Shown here: piece after piece, positions 34,477-43,843 of the stretch
How the letters are laid out: the number at the start of each line of letters is the position of its first letter
How positions within the stretch are numbered: the first letter of the stretch is position 1
Assembly: GCA_947165895.1 (NCBI GenBank)
Contig: CAMVCB010000003.1
Location: forward strand, 333,674-397,673
Direction of reading: 5' to 3'
Origin: an uncultured Treponema sp.
Lineage (GTDB): Bacteria > Spirochaetota > Spirochaetia > Treponematales > Treponemataceae
Length of the DNA: 64,000 nt
Position numbers and translations under genes: made by a program
The notes under the pieces: model-generated
What the model saw: the letters and a program-made list of their open reading frames with translations, nothing else
Told to the model about the DNA's origin: nothing
The model's database searches: none

Positions 34477-34567
34477 TATTAAATCCCTGATATCCTTAAA
34501 AAGAAAAAACCGGCTGCATAAAATCTGCACATCCGGTTTTTAGTAAAATGCCTTTCTGTCCCCGCGT

Positions 34568-34819
34568 TTAGTTCATGTAAGGAACAAGAGCATCAACTAC
34601 ATCCTGAACTGTCTTAACTGATTTGAAAATTGAAGGATCAACATTTCCTTTATCAGCAGGCATAAATTCCTTCATTTTTACAATCAAGTCGATTGAGTCG
34701 ATTGAATCCAAGTCAAGATCGTCACCAAGAAGAGCATCCGGAGTAACATCGCCGGCATCAAGTTCAAATTCGTTTACAAGAATATTCTTGAGTTTGTCAA
34801 AAATTTCGTCTTTAGACAT
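34568..34819 (-). CDS. Acyl carrier protein
   Basis: 83 residues from the ATG at 34819, preceded by AGGAGTT; a frame extension to 34855 has no such site. The phosphopantetheine attachment Ser39 lies in DDLDLDSIDSIDLIVKMKE. It carries the acyl chain for the ketosynthase, reductase and dehydratases that follow. First gene of the fatty-acid-like set, with TATAAT-like -10 sequences on the minus strand in the 85-base gap after the LacI gene. It is probably a dedicated carrier, because a housekeeping acpP would normally sit beside fabF or plsX genes. Confidence 0.9.
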   Translation of the reverse strand: MSKDEIFDKLKNILVNEFELDAGDVTPDALLGDDLDLDSIDSIDLIVKMKEFMPADKGNVDPSIFKSVKTVQDVVDALVPYMN

Positions 34820-34904
34820 TTCTAACTCCTGTGAGAGGCGGCACTTCAAAGCCACCGATATTATAATATTTTATTCTATTATAGATAGTAAAAAAAGTCT
34901 ACTA

Positions 34905-35903
34905 TCACAATTTTCTTACTGAATCACGTTCTATCAACTCGACAGCAAGCATGGTATTTTTTACAGATTCATTATTTTCAATTATTCCGGTAAGTACATT
35001 TACAGCCATCACAGCCCTCTGATTCAAATCCTGGCGGACAGTTGTAAGGGCTGGCGTTATCATTGAACTGTAGAAAAGGTCATCAAATCCGACAATTGAA
35101 ATATCATCCGGGATTTTAAGGCCAGCTTTCTGCAGAGCTGACATTATTCCATAGGCAAGCATATCAGCTGTAGCAAAAATCGCAGTAATGTCATGGCGGT
35201 TTTGAATTTCAGAGGCGATTTTTTCACCCTCATCCAGAGCATTAACGTTGAAAATATTTTCTTCAGAAAAAGCTATTCCGGCTTCCTTCAGTGCCGCTTT
35301 GTAGCCTTCAAAACGTTCGCGGACAACACCATTTTCATAAATTGCAGGCGAAACAAAAGCAATGGTTTTATGGCCATTTTGAATCAGATGCTTTGTTGCA
35401 AGGTAGGAGCCCTTAAAATCTTCAATTCCGACATTGGGGAAGGGGCAGTTTTTTATGTAACTGTCTATGAGGACGCAGGGGCAGGGGAGACTTTCCAGCT
35501 GTTCAAAAAAAGTTCCCTCAAAAGCAGCATGAACAATAATTCCTGTAAGATTCCAGCTTGCATACAAATCCTGAAGTTCTTTTTCACTGCTGATTGTCTT
35601 CTGAAGCATATAATAGCCTTTTTTTGACAGGGCAGATTCAATAGCCCGGAACAAATTCCCCAGAAAAGGATCCGGCCGGAATTCACCAACTTCTCCAACG
35701 TAACTCAAAACTCCAATGATTTTTGATTTTTTACTTACAAGGGCACGGGCAGACATATTGGGAGTATAATTCAGCTTTTTCATTATTGCCTGAATTCTTT
35801 CTACAGTTTCTGCCGAAACATGCGAATTTGCATTTCTTATTACATTTGAGACTGTGGCTATGCTGACTCCAGCTTCTTCTGCAATATCTTTGATTGTAGC
35901 CAT
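34905..35903 (-). CDS. LacI family transcriptional repressor (sugar locus 2)
   Basis: 332 residues: HTH TIKDIAEEAGVSIATVSNVI (residues 3-22) followed by the hinge and a sugar-binding effector domain. It is the last gene of the operon of two permeases, binding protein, GH31 and GH13, starting 14 bases after the GH13 stop. Its likely target is the 38-bp palindrome with an AAACGTTT core at 43733, giving feedback control of its own operon. Confidence 0.91.
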   Translation of the reverse strand: MATIKDIAEEAGVSIATVSNVIRNANSHVSAETVERIQAIMKKLNYTPNMSARALVSKKSKIIGVLSYVGEVGEFRPDPFLGNLFRAIESALSKKGYYMLQKTISSEKELQDLYASWNLTGIIVHAAFEGTFFEQLESLPCPCVLIDSYIKNCPFPNVGIEDFKGSYLATKHLIQNGHKTIAFVSPAIYENGVVRERFEGYKAALKEAGIAFSEENIFNVNALDEGEKIASEIQNRHDITAIFATADMLAYGIMSALQKAGLKIPDDISIVGFDDLFYSSMITPALTTVRQDLNQRAVMAVNVLTGIIENNESVKNTMLAVELIERDSVRKL

Positions 35904-35917
35904 AAACTTACAATACC

Positions 35918-37837
35918 TTATTTTTTGGATGAGGAAAAGAACTTAATTATTCCTGCCTTGTGCGGCTTTATTTTTATATAAGATTTTTTATCCTTTTCTT
36001 TCACAATAATTTCTTCTCCCAAAAGAACTTCAGAATTACAATCAGATTTTATGTCGAATTGTTCAAGCGGAAGTAAAATCTCTTTTTCCTGGTTTGATTT
36101 TGTAGCGACCACAAAAATCACTTCATCACAGGTAAATCGGGAATATAAAATTGTATCATCATCAGCAAAAAGAATTTTAAAACTTCCCTGACATAAAGCT
36201 TTTTCTGAACGTCTCACCCAGATCAGTTTTTTATAAAAACCGCGGGCAGCTTTTGCTTTTTCTGATTTTTCCCAATTCCAGTCAAAAGGATCCCGGCAGC
36301 CGTCCACAAAAGTATTATCACCGGAAAGAAAAATTTCATCTCCATAGTAAAGACTGGGGCTTCCTGGCAGGGTAAACTGCAAAACTGCCGCCATCTTAAC
36401 ATCATCTTCATTAACACCCTTTACTGTATGCAGCCTTACAACATCATGACTGTCCATAAGATTAAAAAGCTGATTTTGAAGGGCTCCAGGCAGGCGTGAG
36501 TAAAACTGACTTATTCTTGCGGCCAGCTGGCGGGCAGTAAGCGGGGCGGCCGAATCCTTAAGAATTTCATTACGCTCAAGATACAAATCCTTTGCTCCGG
36601 CAAATTCACGTAAAGGTCTTCCACAGCCAAAATAATTCATTGTGGAATCCCAGGCATCTCCCTGTAAATCAACCGAACAATCCTGCCATTCCTCTGCCAG
36701 AAGATATAAATCTTCCTTTTCACCTTTAAGCTCCCTTCGTATTTCCCTGATGACCTCGGCATGAACATCAAGGGTATCGTTACGGGCAAGGCAGTCTGCA
36801 ACATCAAAACGCCAGCCGTCAATATTGTAAGGAGCAGCAAGCCATTTTTTTAGTACGGAATCTTTTTTGCGGTAAATCTCATCGCGAAGGCTTTCTGAAC
36901 CGTAATTAAGCTGTGGCATTGTTTTTACTCCGAACCAGCACTCATAGCTCCCGTCAGCTTTGAAAAAATACCAGTCCCGCTCTTTTGGAAAAGTGCCTGC
37001 AGCCTGAGACTTTTCTTCCAGACAAGAGGCCTTCTTAAACCAGACTGATTCATTGCTGGTGTGATTGATGGAAATATCCAGCATCAGTTTCATTCCCCTC
37101 TTATGCAGCTGGGCAGAAAGCTCGGCAAGGGCCTCTTCTCCTCCCAGATGGGGATCAATCTTAAAATAATCAAGCGCATCATATTTATGAACTGAAGGCG
37201 ACAAAAAAATCGGGTTGAGATACAGGGCATTTATTCCAAGCTCCTGAAGATAATCAAGCTTTTGAATAATTCCGTATAAATCCCCGTTTCTGAAATCAAG
37301 ATTATGACCTTTTTCATAGGGCTGGGAAGGCAAATCCCACTTTTCTTCACTGGGACTAAAGCCCTGATACTTATATTCGCCGCTTTTTACATTCAAATCT
37401 TCGCGGCCATTACAAAATCTGTCTGGAAAAATCTGATAAAAAACCGAATTTCCAACCCAGGAAGGGGCCTTATAATCAACAAGAAGGACAAAATCCTGAG
37501 CTTCGTCCGGAATATAATCTGTAATTCTATTCTGAGTATAATAAAAAATTCCCCTGTCAGTCACAAAATAAAACTGATAGCAGAAACGCTTGTCTTTTAC
37601 AGTAGGGGAAGCTTCATAATATTCGAGCAGATTTCCGCTTTTTTTATCACTTTTTTCCATCTGGTAAAGATATTCTACGCCGAATTCCTTTGCCCTTAGA
37701 AAAACTTTACTTACAAAATCATTTTTCAGAAAACGGATGGAAAAGGTCACCCTTTGGCCCTTTACAGGATAAGGATTACTTACGAAATTTGCGCTTGAAT
37801 CGCTATAAATACTGTCTAAAAAACTTTGAAATTCCAT
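35918..37837 (-). CDS. GH13 alpha-glycosidase (cyclomaltodextrinase/neopullulanase-like)
   Basis: 639 residues without signal peptide. The N-terminal about 130 residues form a beta domain of the CBM34 kind. The catalytic barrel has VFYQIFPDRFCNG, LMLDISINHTSNES, nucleophile Asp in GWRFDVADCLA, acid Glu in LLAEEWQDC and NLMDSHDVVRL. Such cytoplasmic enzymes cut cyclodextrins, pullulan or maltooligosaccharides. Its start overlaps the GH31 stop by one base. Together with GH31 and the importer it should degrade imported alpha-glucans. Confidence 0.88.
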   Translation of the reverse strand: MEFQSFLDSIYSDSSANFVSNPYPVKGQRVTFSIRFLKNDFVSKVFLRAKEFGVEYLYQMEKSDKKSGNLLEYYEASPTVKDKRFCYQFYFVTDRGIFYYTQNRITDYIPDEAQDFVLLVDYKAPSWVGNSVFYQIFPDRFCNGREDLNVKSGEYKYQGFSPSEEKWDLPSQPYEKGHNLDFRNGDLYGIIQKLDYLQELGINALYLNPIFLSPSVHKYDALDYFKIDPHLGGEEALAELSAQLHKRGMKLMLDISINHTSNESVWFKKASCLEEKSQAAGTFPKERDWYFFKADGSYECWFGVKTMPQLNYGSESLRDEIYRKKDSVLKKWLAAPYNIDGWRFDVADCLARNDTLDVHAEVIREIRRELKGEKEDLYLLAEEWQDCSVDLQGDAWDSTMNYFGCGRPLREFAGAKDLYLERNEILKDSAAPLTARQLAARISQFYSRLPGALQNQLFNLMDSHDVVRLHTVKGVNEDDVKMAAVLQFTLPGSPSLYYGDEIFLSGDNTFVDGCRDPFDWNWEKSEKAKAARGFYKKLIWVRRSEKALCQGSFKILFADDDTILYSRFTCDEVIFVVATKSNQEKEILLPLEQFDIKSDCNSEVLLGEEIIVKEKDKKSYIKIKPHKAGIIKFFSSSKK

Positions 37838-40266
37838 TAATAATTCTCCAGAAGTTCATTTAATGCTTCTATAAAATCCTCATCTGTATGACGGATTTGA
37901 AGTTCTTGCCTGATTTTTGCTGCCGAATCATTTTTTTCCAGAATGCTGTAAATTGCTTCTTTTTCCAGGAAATCAATCTGAGCTTTATCCAGAAGATTAA
38001 AACAGCGCTCAAGCTTCAGGCTACGGATTTCTTTTTCATAATCTTCGCCGGGATTGAAAAATTCATAATTTATACATACTTTTTTGCCTTTTTTAACACG
38101 AATTTCAAAAATATTCTCTCTTTTTTCTGGAATTCTTGTGATTTTCAGCTGATTTTCACCTTCTGCCGCAAATTTCATCAAATCTGAATTCATAAAATGA
38201 ATCCTGTAAAGACGCTCTTCCGGCGAAAGATTTTTACTTCCTTTAGAAGCTTCAATCGTAAAAGTTCCGCTTATTTCTGACTTCTGGAGCAAAATAAAAT
38301 TTGTTGTAAGGTATTTTCCGTCTCTGTAAGAAAGGGAATCTCCGTCATCCTCATACAAGGTAAATTGACCTGACTTTCCAATTGCAGCATAAATATCAAA
38401 AATTTCAGGAAAAGTCTTAGTCATCATAATTTCACTTTCAGCCGCAAGAGGAAGAATTCCCCCTGCCTTAAGCAGCAGCGGAATTTTTTCCAGCGGTCTG
38501 TACATATTGAGCTTTCTTTTTCCCTGGTAGGTGATTCCGGTAAAAATATCTGTATAGGAACCGAATGGAATCCAAACCCTTGTTTTTGCAAGACCTGTTT
38601 CCCTCTTAATTTTTTCTGTAACAGGTGCACAAATCAATTCGGAACCAAAATTGTATTCATTTATTAAATCATAAGCTTCTTTATTTTCCGGAAAGTCATA
38701 ATAAAGCGGTGTAATTAAAGGAATACCTTCCTGAGAAAAGCGATTGTTCATTGTGTAGAGATATGGAATCAGCATGTGACGGAGGCGCATAAAGTCAGAA
38801 ATTGTTTTATTTGCGTCACTTCCATATTTCCAAGGCTCTTTATGATTAAAAGGACCGGAAGAACAGTGCAGCCTCATAATCGGGGAAAAAACACCGAACT
38901 GTGCCCAGCGCACCTGGAGTTCTTCATCATAAGTTCCCATCATATGCCCGCCGATATCATGACTCCACCAGCCGTAGCCTATATTGCTGGCCGTTGCAGT
39001 AAAATATGGCTGAAACTGCAGAGATTTCCAGGAAATTATAGTATCGCCTGAAAATCCAACCGGATAACGGTGGCTTCCAGGCCCTGAATACCTGGAAAGA
39101 ATCAAAGGACGCTTTTTTTTCTTTGAATTATCAAGAAAATAATAATGATTTAAAAGCCAGAGGGGATCCAGCCCCGGCTTATTACTTTTTTCACCCTGCT
39201 GCCAGTCAATCCACCAGAAATCAACACCTTCTTTTTCAAGCGGATAATGAAGCACTTTAAAATAGGCTTCCACAAAAGCAGGATTTGTTATGTCAAAAGG
39301 AACTGTTTTTCCGTCATTTTCAAGGCCAAGCTCCTTTTTCATATTGGCATATTCATCCTCGTGGCGGGCAACACCCTCGGCCGGATGAATATTAAGAGAA
39401 ACCCTGAGATTTTTTTTATGAAGTTCATTTAAAAAAAATTCCGGGTCAGGGAAAAGCTCCCTGTTCCATGAAAAACCAGTCCAGCCTGTCCCCAGGGATT
39501 TTTCAATCTTTGTCGGATGCCAGTCAATGTCGATTACGGCAACGCTTAAAGGTATTTTTTCCTTCTGAAAACGTTCCATAAGCTCCAGATATTCAGCCTG
39601 GGTATATCTGTAAAAACGGCTCCACCAGTTGCCCAGGGCAAAACGGGGCAGTAAGGGCGGCTTTCCCGTAAGGGTAAGATAATCACGCAGGCAGGCTTTA
39701 TAATTGTGGCCGTAAGCAAAAACATAGACATCGATGCCGGAAGTGCCCCCTGCCAATCCGCCAGAGCCCCCTTCCAGCCCTCGTGCACGTAAAGTACCGT
39801 CTTCATTTATAAGATAACTGTTACTGTCATCCAGAACAGAAATACCTTCCCGCGAAATTATGCCATCTTCAAGTTCAATTGCACCGTCCGCGTTATCCAG
39901 TGTCCTTGCAGTTCCCTTAAGACTTTCAATTCTGTCACCATAACGCCAGCTTTTTACACTGCCGCAGGGATTTTTCAAAATAACTTTTACACTTTCGCGT
40001 AAGGTTTCTGCTTTTTTAACTTCAATTTTCAGCCGACCAGTCTCGACTGCAAGACATCCGTCCTTTTCAGTTTTAGTGAAAGAAATCTCTTCAAAATTAC
40101 GATTCCAGACTTTTTGCGTCGGTAAATCTGTAAAAGCATGAAGGGGAGGATTCCATTCAAGCCTTACAAGCCCCTGGGTGAGAACAGTAATCCGAATATT
40201 TTCAAAAATTACGCAGGCATCTTTTTTTGCCGCTGCAGCTGTCTTAATTCTGTAGATTTCTTTCAT
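37837..40266 (-). CDS. GH31 alpha-glucosidase
   Basis: 809 residues, intracellular. GH31 signatures: LPRFALGNWWSRFYRYTQAE, PLSVAVIDIDWH, nucleophile Asp354 in DFWWIDWQQGE and the acid/base region PVGFSGDTIISWKSLQ. The family releases glucose from alpha-glucosides. The C-terminal about 70 residues (after KKGKKVCINYEF) are helical and not part of the core fold. It is 27 bases downstream of the binding protein and overlaps GH13 by one base, so all are one operon. Confidence 0.92.
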   Translation of the reverse strand: MKEIYRIKTAAAAKKDACVIFENIRITVLTQGLVRLEWNPPLHAFTDLPTQKVWNRNFEEISFTKTEKDGCLAVETGRLKIEVKKAETLRESVKVILKNPCGSVKSWRYGDRIESLKGTARTLDNADGAIELEDGIISREGISVLDDSNSYLINEDGTLRARGLEGGSGGLAGGTSGIDVYVFAYGHNYKACLRDYLTLTGKPPLLPRFALGNWWSRFYRYTQAEYLELMERFQKEKIPLSVAVIDIDWHPTKIEKSLGTGWTGFSWNRELFPDPEFFLNELHKKNLRVSLNIHPAEGVARHEDEYANMKKELGLENDGKTVPFDITNPAFVEAYFKVLHYPLEKEGVDFWWIDWQQGEKSNKPGLDPLWLLNHYYFLDNSKKKKRPLILSRYSGPGSHRYPVGFSGDTIISWKSLQFQPYFTATASNIGYGWWSHDIGGHMMGTYDEELQVRWAQFGVFSPIMRLHCSSGPFNHKEPWKYGSDANKTISDFMRLRHMLIPYLYTMNNRFSQEGIPLITPLYYDFPENKEAYDLINEYNFGSELICAPVTEKIKRETGLAKTRVWIPFGSYTDIFTGITYQGKRKLNMYRPLEKIPLLLKAGGILPLAAESEIMMTKTFPEIFDIYAAIGKSGQFTLYEDDGDSLSYRDGKYLTTNFILLQKSEISGTFTIEASKGSKNLSPEERLYRIHFMNSDLMKFAAEGENQLKITRIPEKRENIFEIRVKKGKKVCINYEFFNPGEDYEKEIRSLKLERCFNLLDKAQIDFLEKEAIYSILEKNDSAAKIRQELQIRHTDEDFIEALNELLENY

Positions 40267-40293
40267 TTTATTAACCGTTTGTAAAAGCCCTTA

Positions 40294-41865
40294 TTATTGA
40301 TTTTTCAAGTATGTTTTATAAGCGTCATTATGGATTTCAAGGAATTTTTCAAGACCCATGCGGTTCAAGCTCTGCATGTAAGAGTCCCATTCGCCATCAA
40401 TTCCGCCTTCAGTAACCCACTTAGCCTGAAGAGTTCGTGCATAAGAATTAATATCTGTATAAAGAAGACGAAGCTTTTCGTGCTGATCTGGTGTATAACT
40501 CATATTTGGAACAGCAGGAACTGCAAATTTTCTCATTTCTTCATCAAGCTTGATTTTGATTGCATCACCGTTTGCAGCTTCATACTTGATTTTGCTGTTG
40601 AAATCATCACTTACATATTTTGGACCAAAGTCACGGAGGGAACTTACCCATGCGTAAGTATCTGCCGACATTCCGTCACGAGGTGCAAGAACTGTATAAG
40701 TTCCGTCATCATTTTTTTGAGTTCCGATTCCGAATGAACCGTAGAAATTCTGAATAGAAGCATCTTCTGTATAGAATTTATCTGCCCATGCAAGAAGCTT
40801 TTCTACATCCTTACATCTTTTTGTAACCATAAACTCATAGCGTGAAAAACCTGCGTGGTCAGGGTCAGAAGAAATGTAGCGTTTTCCATCCGGGCCGGCC
40901 AGAGGTGGAAGTGCGGCATACTGGTCAGAATTTGCTCCAAAAGTAGAGTCTGCCGTCCAGCCAGGAGCACAGCCTACCACAGGAGTTTTTGCCATCAATT
41001 TTGCATCACGCATTGAACCGTCTTCTGTAAAGATTTCCCTGTCAATCAAACCTTTTTCATAACATTCGTGCATCCACTTTAAGCCGTCTTTATACTGATT
41101 TGTTACAGGAAGATAAACAACCTTTCCGTCACGCAAGGCAAGCTGACTTGTGTTATCAGTTCCAACAGTTGTTCCAAATGGAAGACAGAAGAACATTACA
41201 GAATCTGCATAACCTGCTCCAAAAGGAATTTCGTCATCTGGATTTCCATTTTTGTTGGCATCATATTTTTTGAAAGCTTCCAGAACAGCTTCAAATTCCC
41301 TGTAAGTTTCAGGCATTTTCAGGCCAAGATTATCAAGCCATGTTTTATTGATGAACATCTGATTCCAGACTTTCATACGGAGAACTTTTTTGGCAGGAAG
41401 TCCGTAAATATGTCCGTCCGAAGATGTTGCAAGTGCCTTCATCTGTCCGTCTTCTTTTAAGATTTTTGAAAGATTAGGCATGGATTTTTCAATGTAGCCT
41501 TCAAGCGGAATAAAAAGTCCCTTGTTGGCAAGAATTTCTGATTCAGAAAAACAGATTTCACCAAGGAAAGCATCCGGCAAATCTCCTCCCGCAAGAATTA
41601 CAGCCTTTTTGTCATTCCAGTCAGAAAAGAGAATTGTACGCCAGTTTACTTTTACACCAGCCTCCTGAGCAGCCTTGTCCGGGAAACCTTCGTGATATTT
41701 TTCACCCCAGTCTGCCCAGCGCACAGTTGCAACTTCATAACTGCCGTCAGAAACAGCCTTAGCAGATTTTCCGCCACAGCTGGTAAGGGCAGTTCCTAAG
41801 GCCAGCGACAATGCCGCAGCACAAAAAGCTGCAGTCATCTTTGATTTTTTGTTTTTTTCACACAT
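40294..41865 (-). CDS. ABC transporter substrate-binding lipoprotein (LplA-type)
   Basis: 523 residues, longer than the common sugar-binding proteins and typical of the LplA/YtcQ group. Lipoprotein signal with LTSC (Cys30). Its mature part includes WNQMFINKTWLDNLGLKMPE, common in this group. It works with the LplB- and YtcP-like permeases upstream. The enzymes next to it suggest an alpha-glucan oligosaccharide as substrate. Confidence 0.91.
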   Translation of the reverse strand: MCEKNKKSKMTAAFCAAALSLALGTALTSCGGKSAKAVSDGSYEVATVRWADWGEKYHEGFPDKAAQEAGVKVNWRTILFSDWNDKKAVILAGGDLPDAFLGEICFSESEILANKGLFIPLEGYIEKSMPNLSKILKEDGQMKALATSSDGHIYGLPAKKVLRMKVWNQMFINKTWLDNLGLKMPETYREFEAVLEAFKKYDANKNGNPDDEIPFGAGYADSVMFFCLPFGTTVGTDNTSQLALRDGKVVYLPVTNQYKDGLKWMHECYEKGLIDREIFTEDGSMRDAKLMAKTPVVGCAPGWTADSTFGANSDQYAALPPLAGPDGKRYISSDPDHAGFSRYEFMVTKRCKDVEKLLAWADKFYTEDASIQNFYGSFGIGTQKNDDGTYTVLAPRDGMSADTYAWVSSLRDFGPKYVSDDFNSKIKYEAANGDAIKIKLDEEMRKFAVPAVPNMSYTPDQHEKLRLLYTDINSYARTLQAKWVTEGGIDGEWDSYMQSLNRMGLEKFLEIHNDAYKTYLKNQ

Positions 41866-41894
41866 TTTAACCTCCTGATGTGCTTTTTTTTTAT

Positions 41895-42788
41895 TTACTC
41901 TTTAATTGCTCCAATCATTACACCCTTATTGAAGTATTTCTGCAAAAATGGATAGAGGCACATAATCGGAAGGGTTGAAACTACAATTGCCGCATACTTC
42001 ATCATGTCAGAAAGGCGGCGAAGCTCATTTGCCATTTCGCCGGTTGCTGCACCAAGAAGCGACTGATTTGAAATTAAAATACGGCGTAAAATCAGCTGAA
42101 GCGGCTGTAAGTTTTCTTTATTCAAATAAATGAGGGCATTAAACCATGAATTCCACAGACCTACAGCTGTCCATAAGCCGATTACCGCAAGGACTGATTT
42201 TGAAAGGGGAAGGGCAATCTGAAAGAAAAATCTGATTGTTCCGCAGCCGTCAATCTGAGCCGCATCCCAAAGTGATTCCGGCAAAGAGGATTTGAAAAAG
42301 GTTCTTGCCACAATAATGTTGTAGGTCGAAACTGAAAAGGGAAGGACCATAACCCAGAAGGAATCCAGAAGACCAAAAGCTTTTACTACAAAATAAGTCG
42401 GAATAAGTCCGCCGTTCACAAACATAGGGATAAGATAAAATAGATTTATCCACTTTTTACCGTGAAGCTCCCTGCGGCTCATGGCAAAACCTGCTGGAAT
42501 ATTTACGGCAAGGGCAATAAAAGTTCCCGCAAGAGTATAAATAATCGTATTCAGATAACTGGTCCAGATCTGCTTCTGCTTAAAAAGCTCCCCGTAACCC
42601 GCAAAATCAAGCTTTTTGGGCCAGAGCCATACTTCTCCGTTTGCAACATCAGCCGGATTCGAAAAAGATGCAATAATCACAAACCAGAGAGGATAAATTA
42701 TCAGGACAATCAGAATAACCGCAATTAATGTAAAGGCAAATTGCGAAATCATCCTTTCATCCAGTCGTCTTTTGTTTATTTGTACCAT
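41895..42788 (-). CDS. Carbohydrate ABC transporter permease (YtcP-like)
   Basis: 297 residues, six membrane segments. ATPase-contact loop WDAAQIDGCGTIRFFFQIAL; the C-terminus PFLQKYFNKGVMIGAIKE is typical of the group. Second permease of the alpha-glucan importer, between the LplB-like permease and the binding protein. The operon has no ATPase. Confidence 0.92.
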   Translation of the reverse strand: MVQINKRRLDERMISQFAFTLIAVILIVLIIYPLWFVIIASFSNPADVANGEVWLWPKKLDFAGYGELFKQKQIWTSYLNTIIYTLAGTFIALAVNIPAGFAMSRRELHGKKWINLFYLIPMFVNGGLIPTYFVVKAFGLLDSFWVMVLPFSVSTYNIIVARTFFKSSLPESLWDAAQIDGCGTIRFFFQIALPLSKSVLAVIGLWTAVGLWNSWFNALIYLNKENLQPLQLILRRILISNQSLLGAATGEMANELRRLSDMMKYAAIVVSTLPIMCLYPFLQKYFNKGVMIGAIKE

Positions 42789-42809
42789 TTTTTTAGTCTC
42801 CTTTTTTTA

Positions 42810-43715
42810 TTACAAAATACTGATTTCGGTTGTTTTTTTAGAAATAAAGTTCACCAGAAGCAAAACTGCAACGTTGACTGCCGTATTAAAAAGGCCAACA
42901 GCCGTTGAAAGGCTGTACAGAGCTCCCTGAAGACCCATTTTGTAAACGTAGGTAGAAATGATTTCGCTGGCCATACTGTTCTGCACATTCTGAAGCAGAT
43001 AAACCTTTTCAAAACCGATTCCCAGAATGCTTCCCGTTCTCATAATCAAAAGAACCATGGCAGTCGGAAGAATCAAGGGAATATCGATGTGGCGGATTTT
43101 CTGCATTGTTGTAGCACCGTCAATCGTTGCAGCTTCATACAAAGTCGGATCAATTCCGGCCAGGGCAGCAAGATAGATGATTGAATCCCAGCCCAGATGC
43201 TGCCAGACATCAGTCCAGACATAAATGTGCTTAAAGGCCGAAGGATTTGCCATCACGTTAGGAAGTGTAAATCCAAGAGCCTTCGCAATATTTGCAATAA
43301 GTCCGTTACTAGGAGAAAGAAAAATCAGGATAAGTCCGCACATAACCATTGTCGAAATAAAGTGAGGAAGATAGGTCACAACCTGAAAAGTTTTCTTAAA
43401 AAGGCCGTTTTTAAGCTGATTACACATAAGGGCAAGGGCAATTGCAAGGGGGAAGGAAATCAGGATTCCGTAAACTGAAAGCACAAATGTATTTTTGATT
43501 GTAACGATAAACTGATATGAATTAAAAAAGTGGATAAAATGCTTAAAACCAACCCAGGGACTGCTCAAAATGCCAAGTGCCGGTGAATAATCTTTAAAAG
43601 CAATTACTAGCCCAAAAAGCGGAAGATAGGCAAAACAAAATAAAAGCAGTGCTGACGGAAGTAGAAGAGCATAAAGGGAAAGACTCTTTCTGAAATACGG
43701 ATTTTTAAATTTCAT
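42810..43715 (-). CDS. Carbohydrate ABC transporter permease (LplB-like)
   Basis: 301 residues with six membrane segments; coupling loop LYEAATIDGATTMQKIRHID. First gene of the importer/GH31/GH13/lacI operon, just downstream of the promoter and 38-bp palindrome at 43733-43797, with AGAGGA as ribosome binding site. Confidence 0.92.
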   Translation of the reverse strand: MKFKNPYFRKSLSLYALLLPSALLLFCFAYLPLFGLVIAFKDYSPALGILSSPWVGFKHFIHFFNSYQFIVTIKNTFVLSVYGILISFPLAIALALMCNQLKNGLFKKTFQVVTYLPHFISTMVMCGLILIFLSPSNGLIANIAKALGFTLPNVMANPSAFKHIYVWTDVWQHLGWDSIIYLAALAGIDPTLYEAATIDGATTMQKIRHIDIPLILPTAMVLLIMRTGSILGIGFEKVYLLQNVQNSMASEIISTYVYKMGLQGALYSLSTAVGLFNTAVNVAVLLLVNFISKKTTEISIL

Positions 43716-43732
43716 AATTTCCTCTGATAAAG

Positions 43733-43797
43733 TTAGGTTAAACGTTTTACTAGTAAAACGTTTAACCTAATGATACAACCTTTTTTTGACTTGTCAA
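43733..43797 (-). promoter_or_regulatory. Promoter with 38-bp perfect palindromic operator
   Basis: On the minus strand TTGACA (43792-43797) and TATCAT (43770-43775) are 16 bases apart. Directly downstream, 43733-43770 is a perfect 38-bp palindrome with two AAACGTTT-like cores (TTAAACGTTTTA and its complement) that fit LacI-type sites. It covers the transcription start, as expected for a repressor. The regulator is probably the LacI protein at the end of this operon. Confidence 0.88.
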
Positions 43798-43828
43798 CAA
43801 ATTTTTTATCAAATTACAAAAAATCCTG

Positions 43829-43843
43829 TGTTATAATGATTTT
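43829..43843 (+). promoter_or_regulatory. Extended -10 promoter of the Crp/Fnr gene, leaderless layout
   Basis: TGT followed by TATAAT (43832-43837) forms an extended -10 box. Only six bases separate it from the ATG at 43844, so transcription should start on the start codon. No ribosome binding site is present. Confidence 0.65.
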
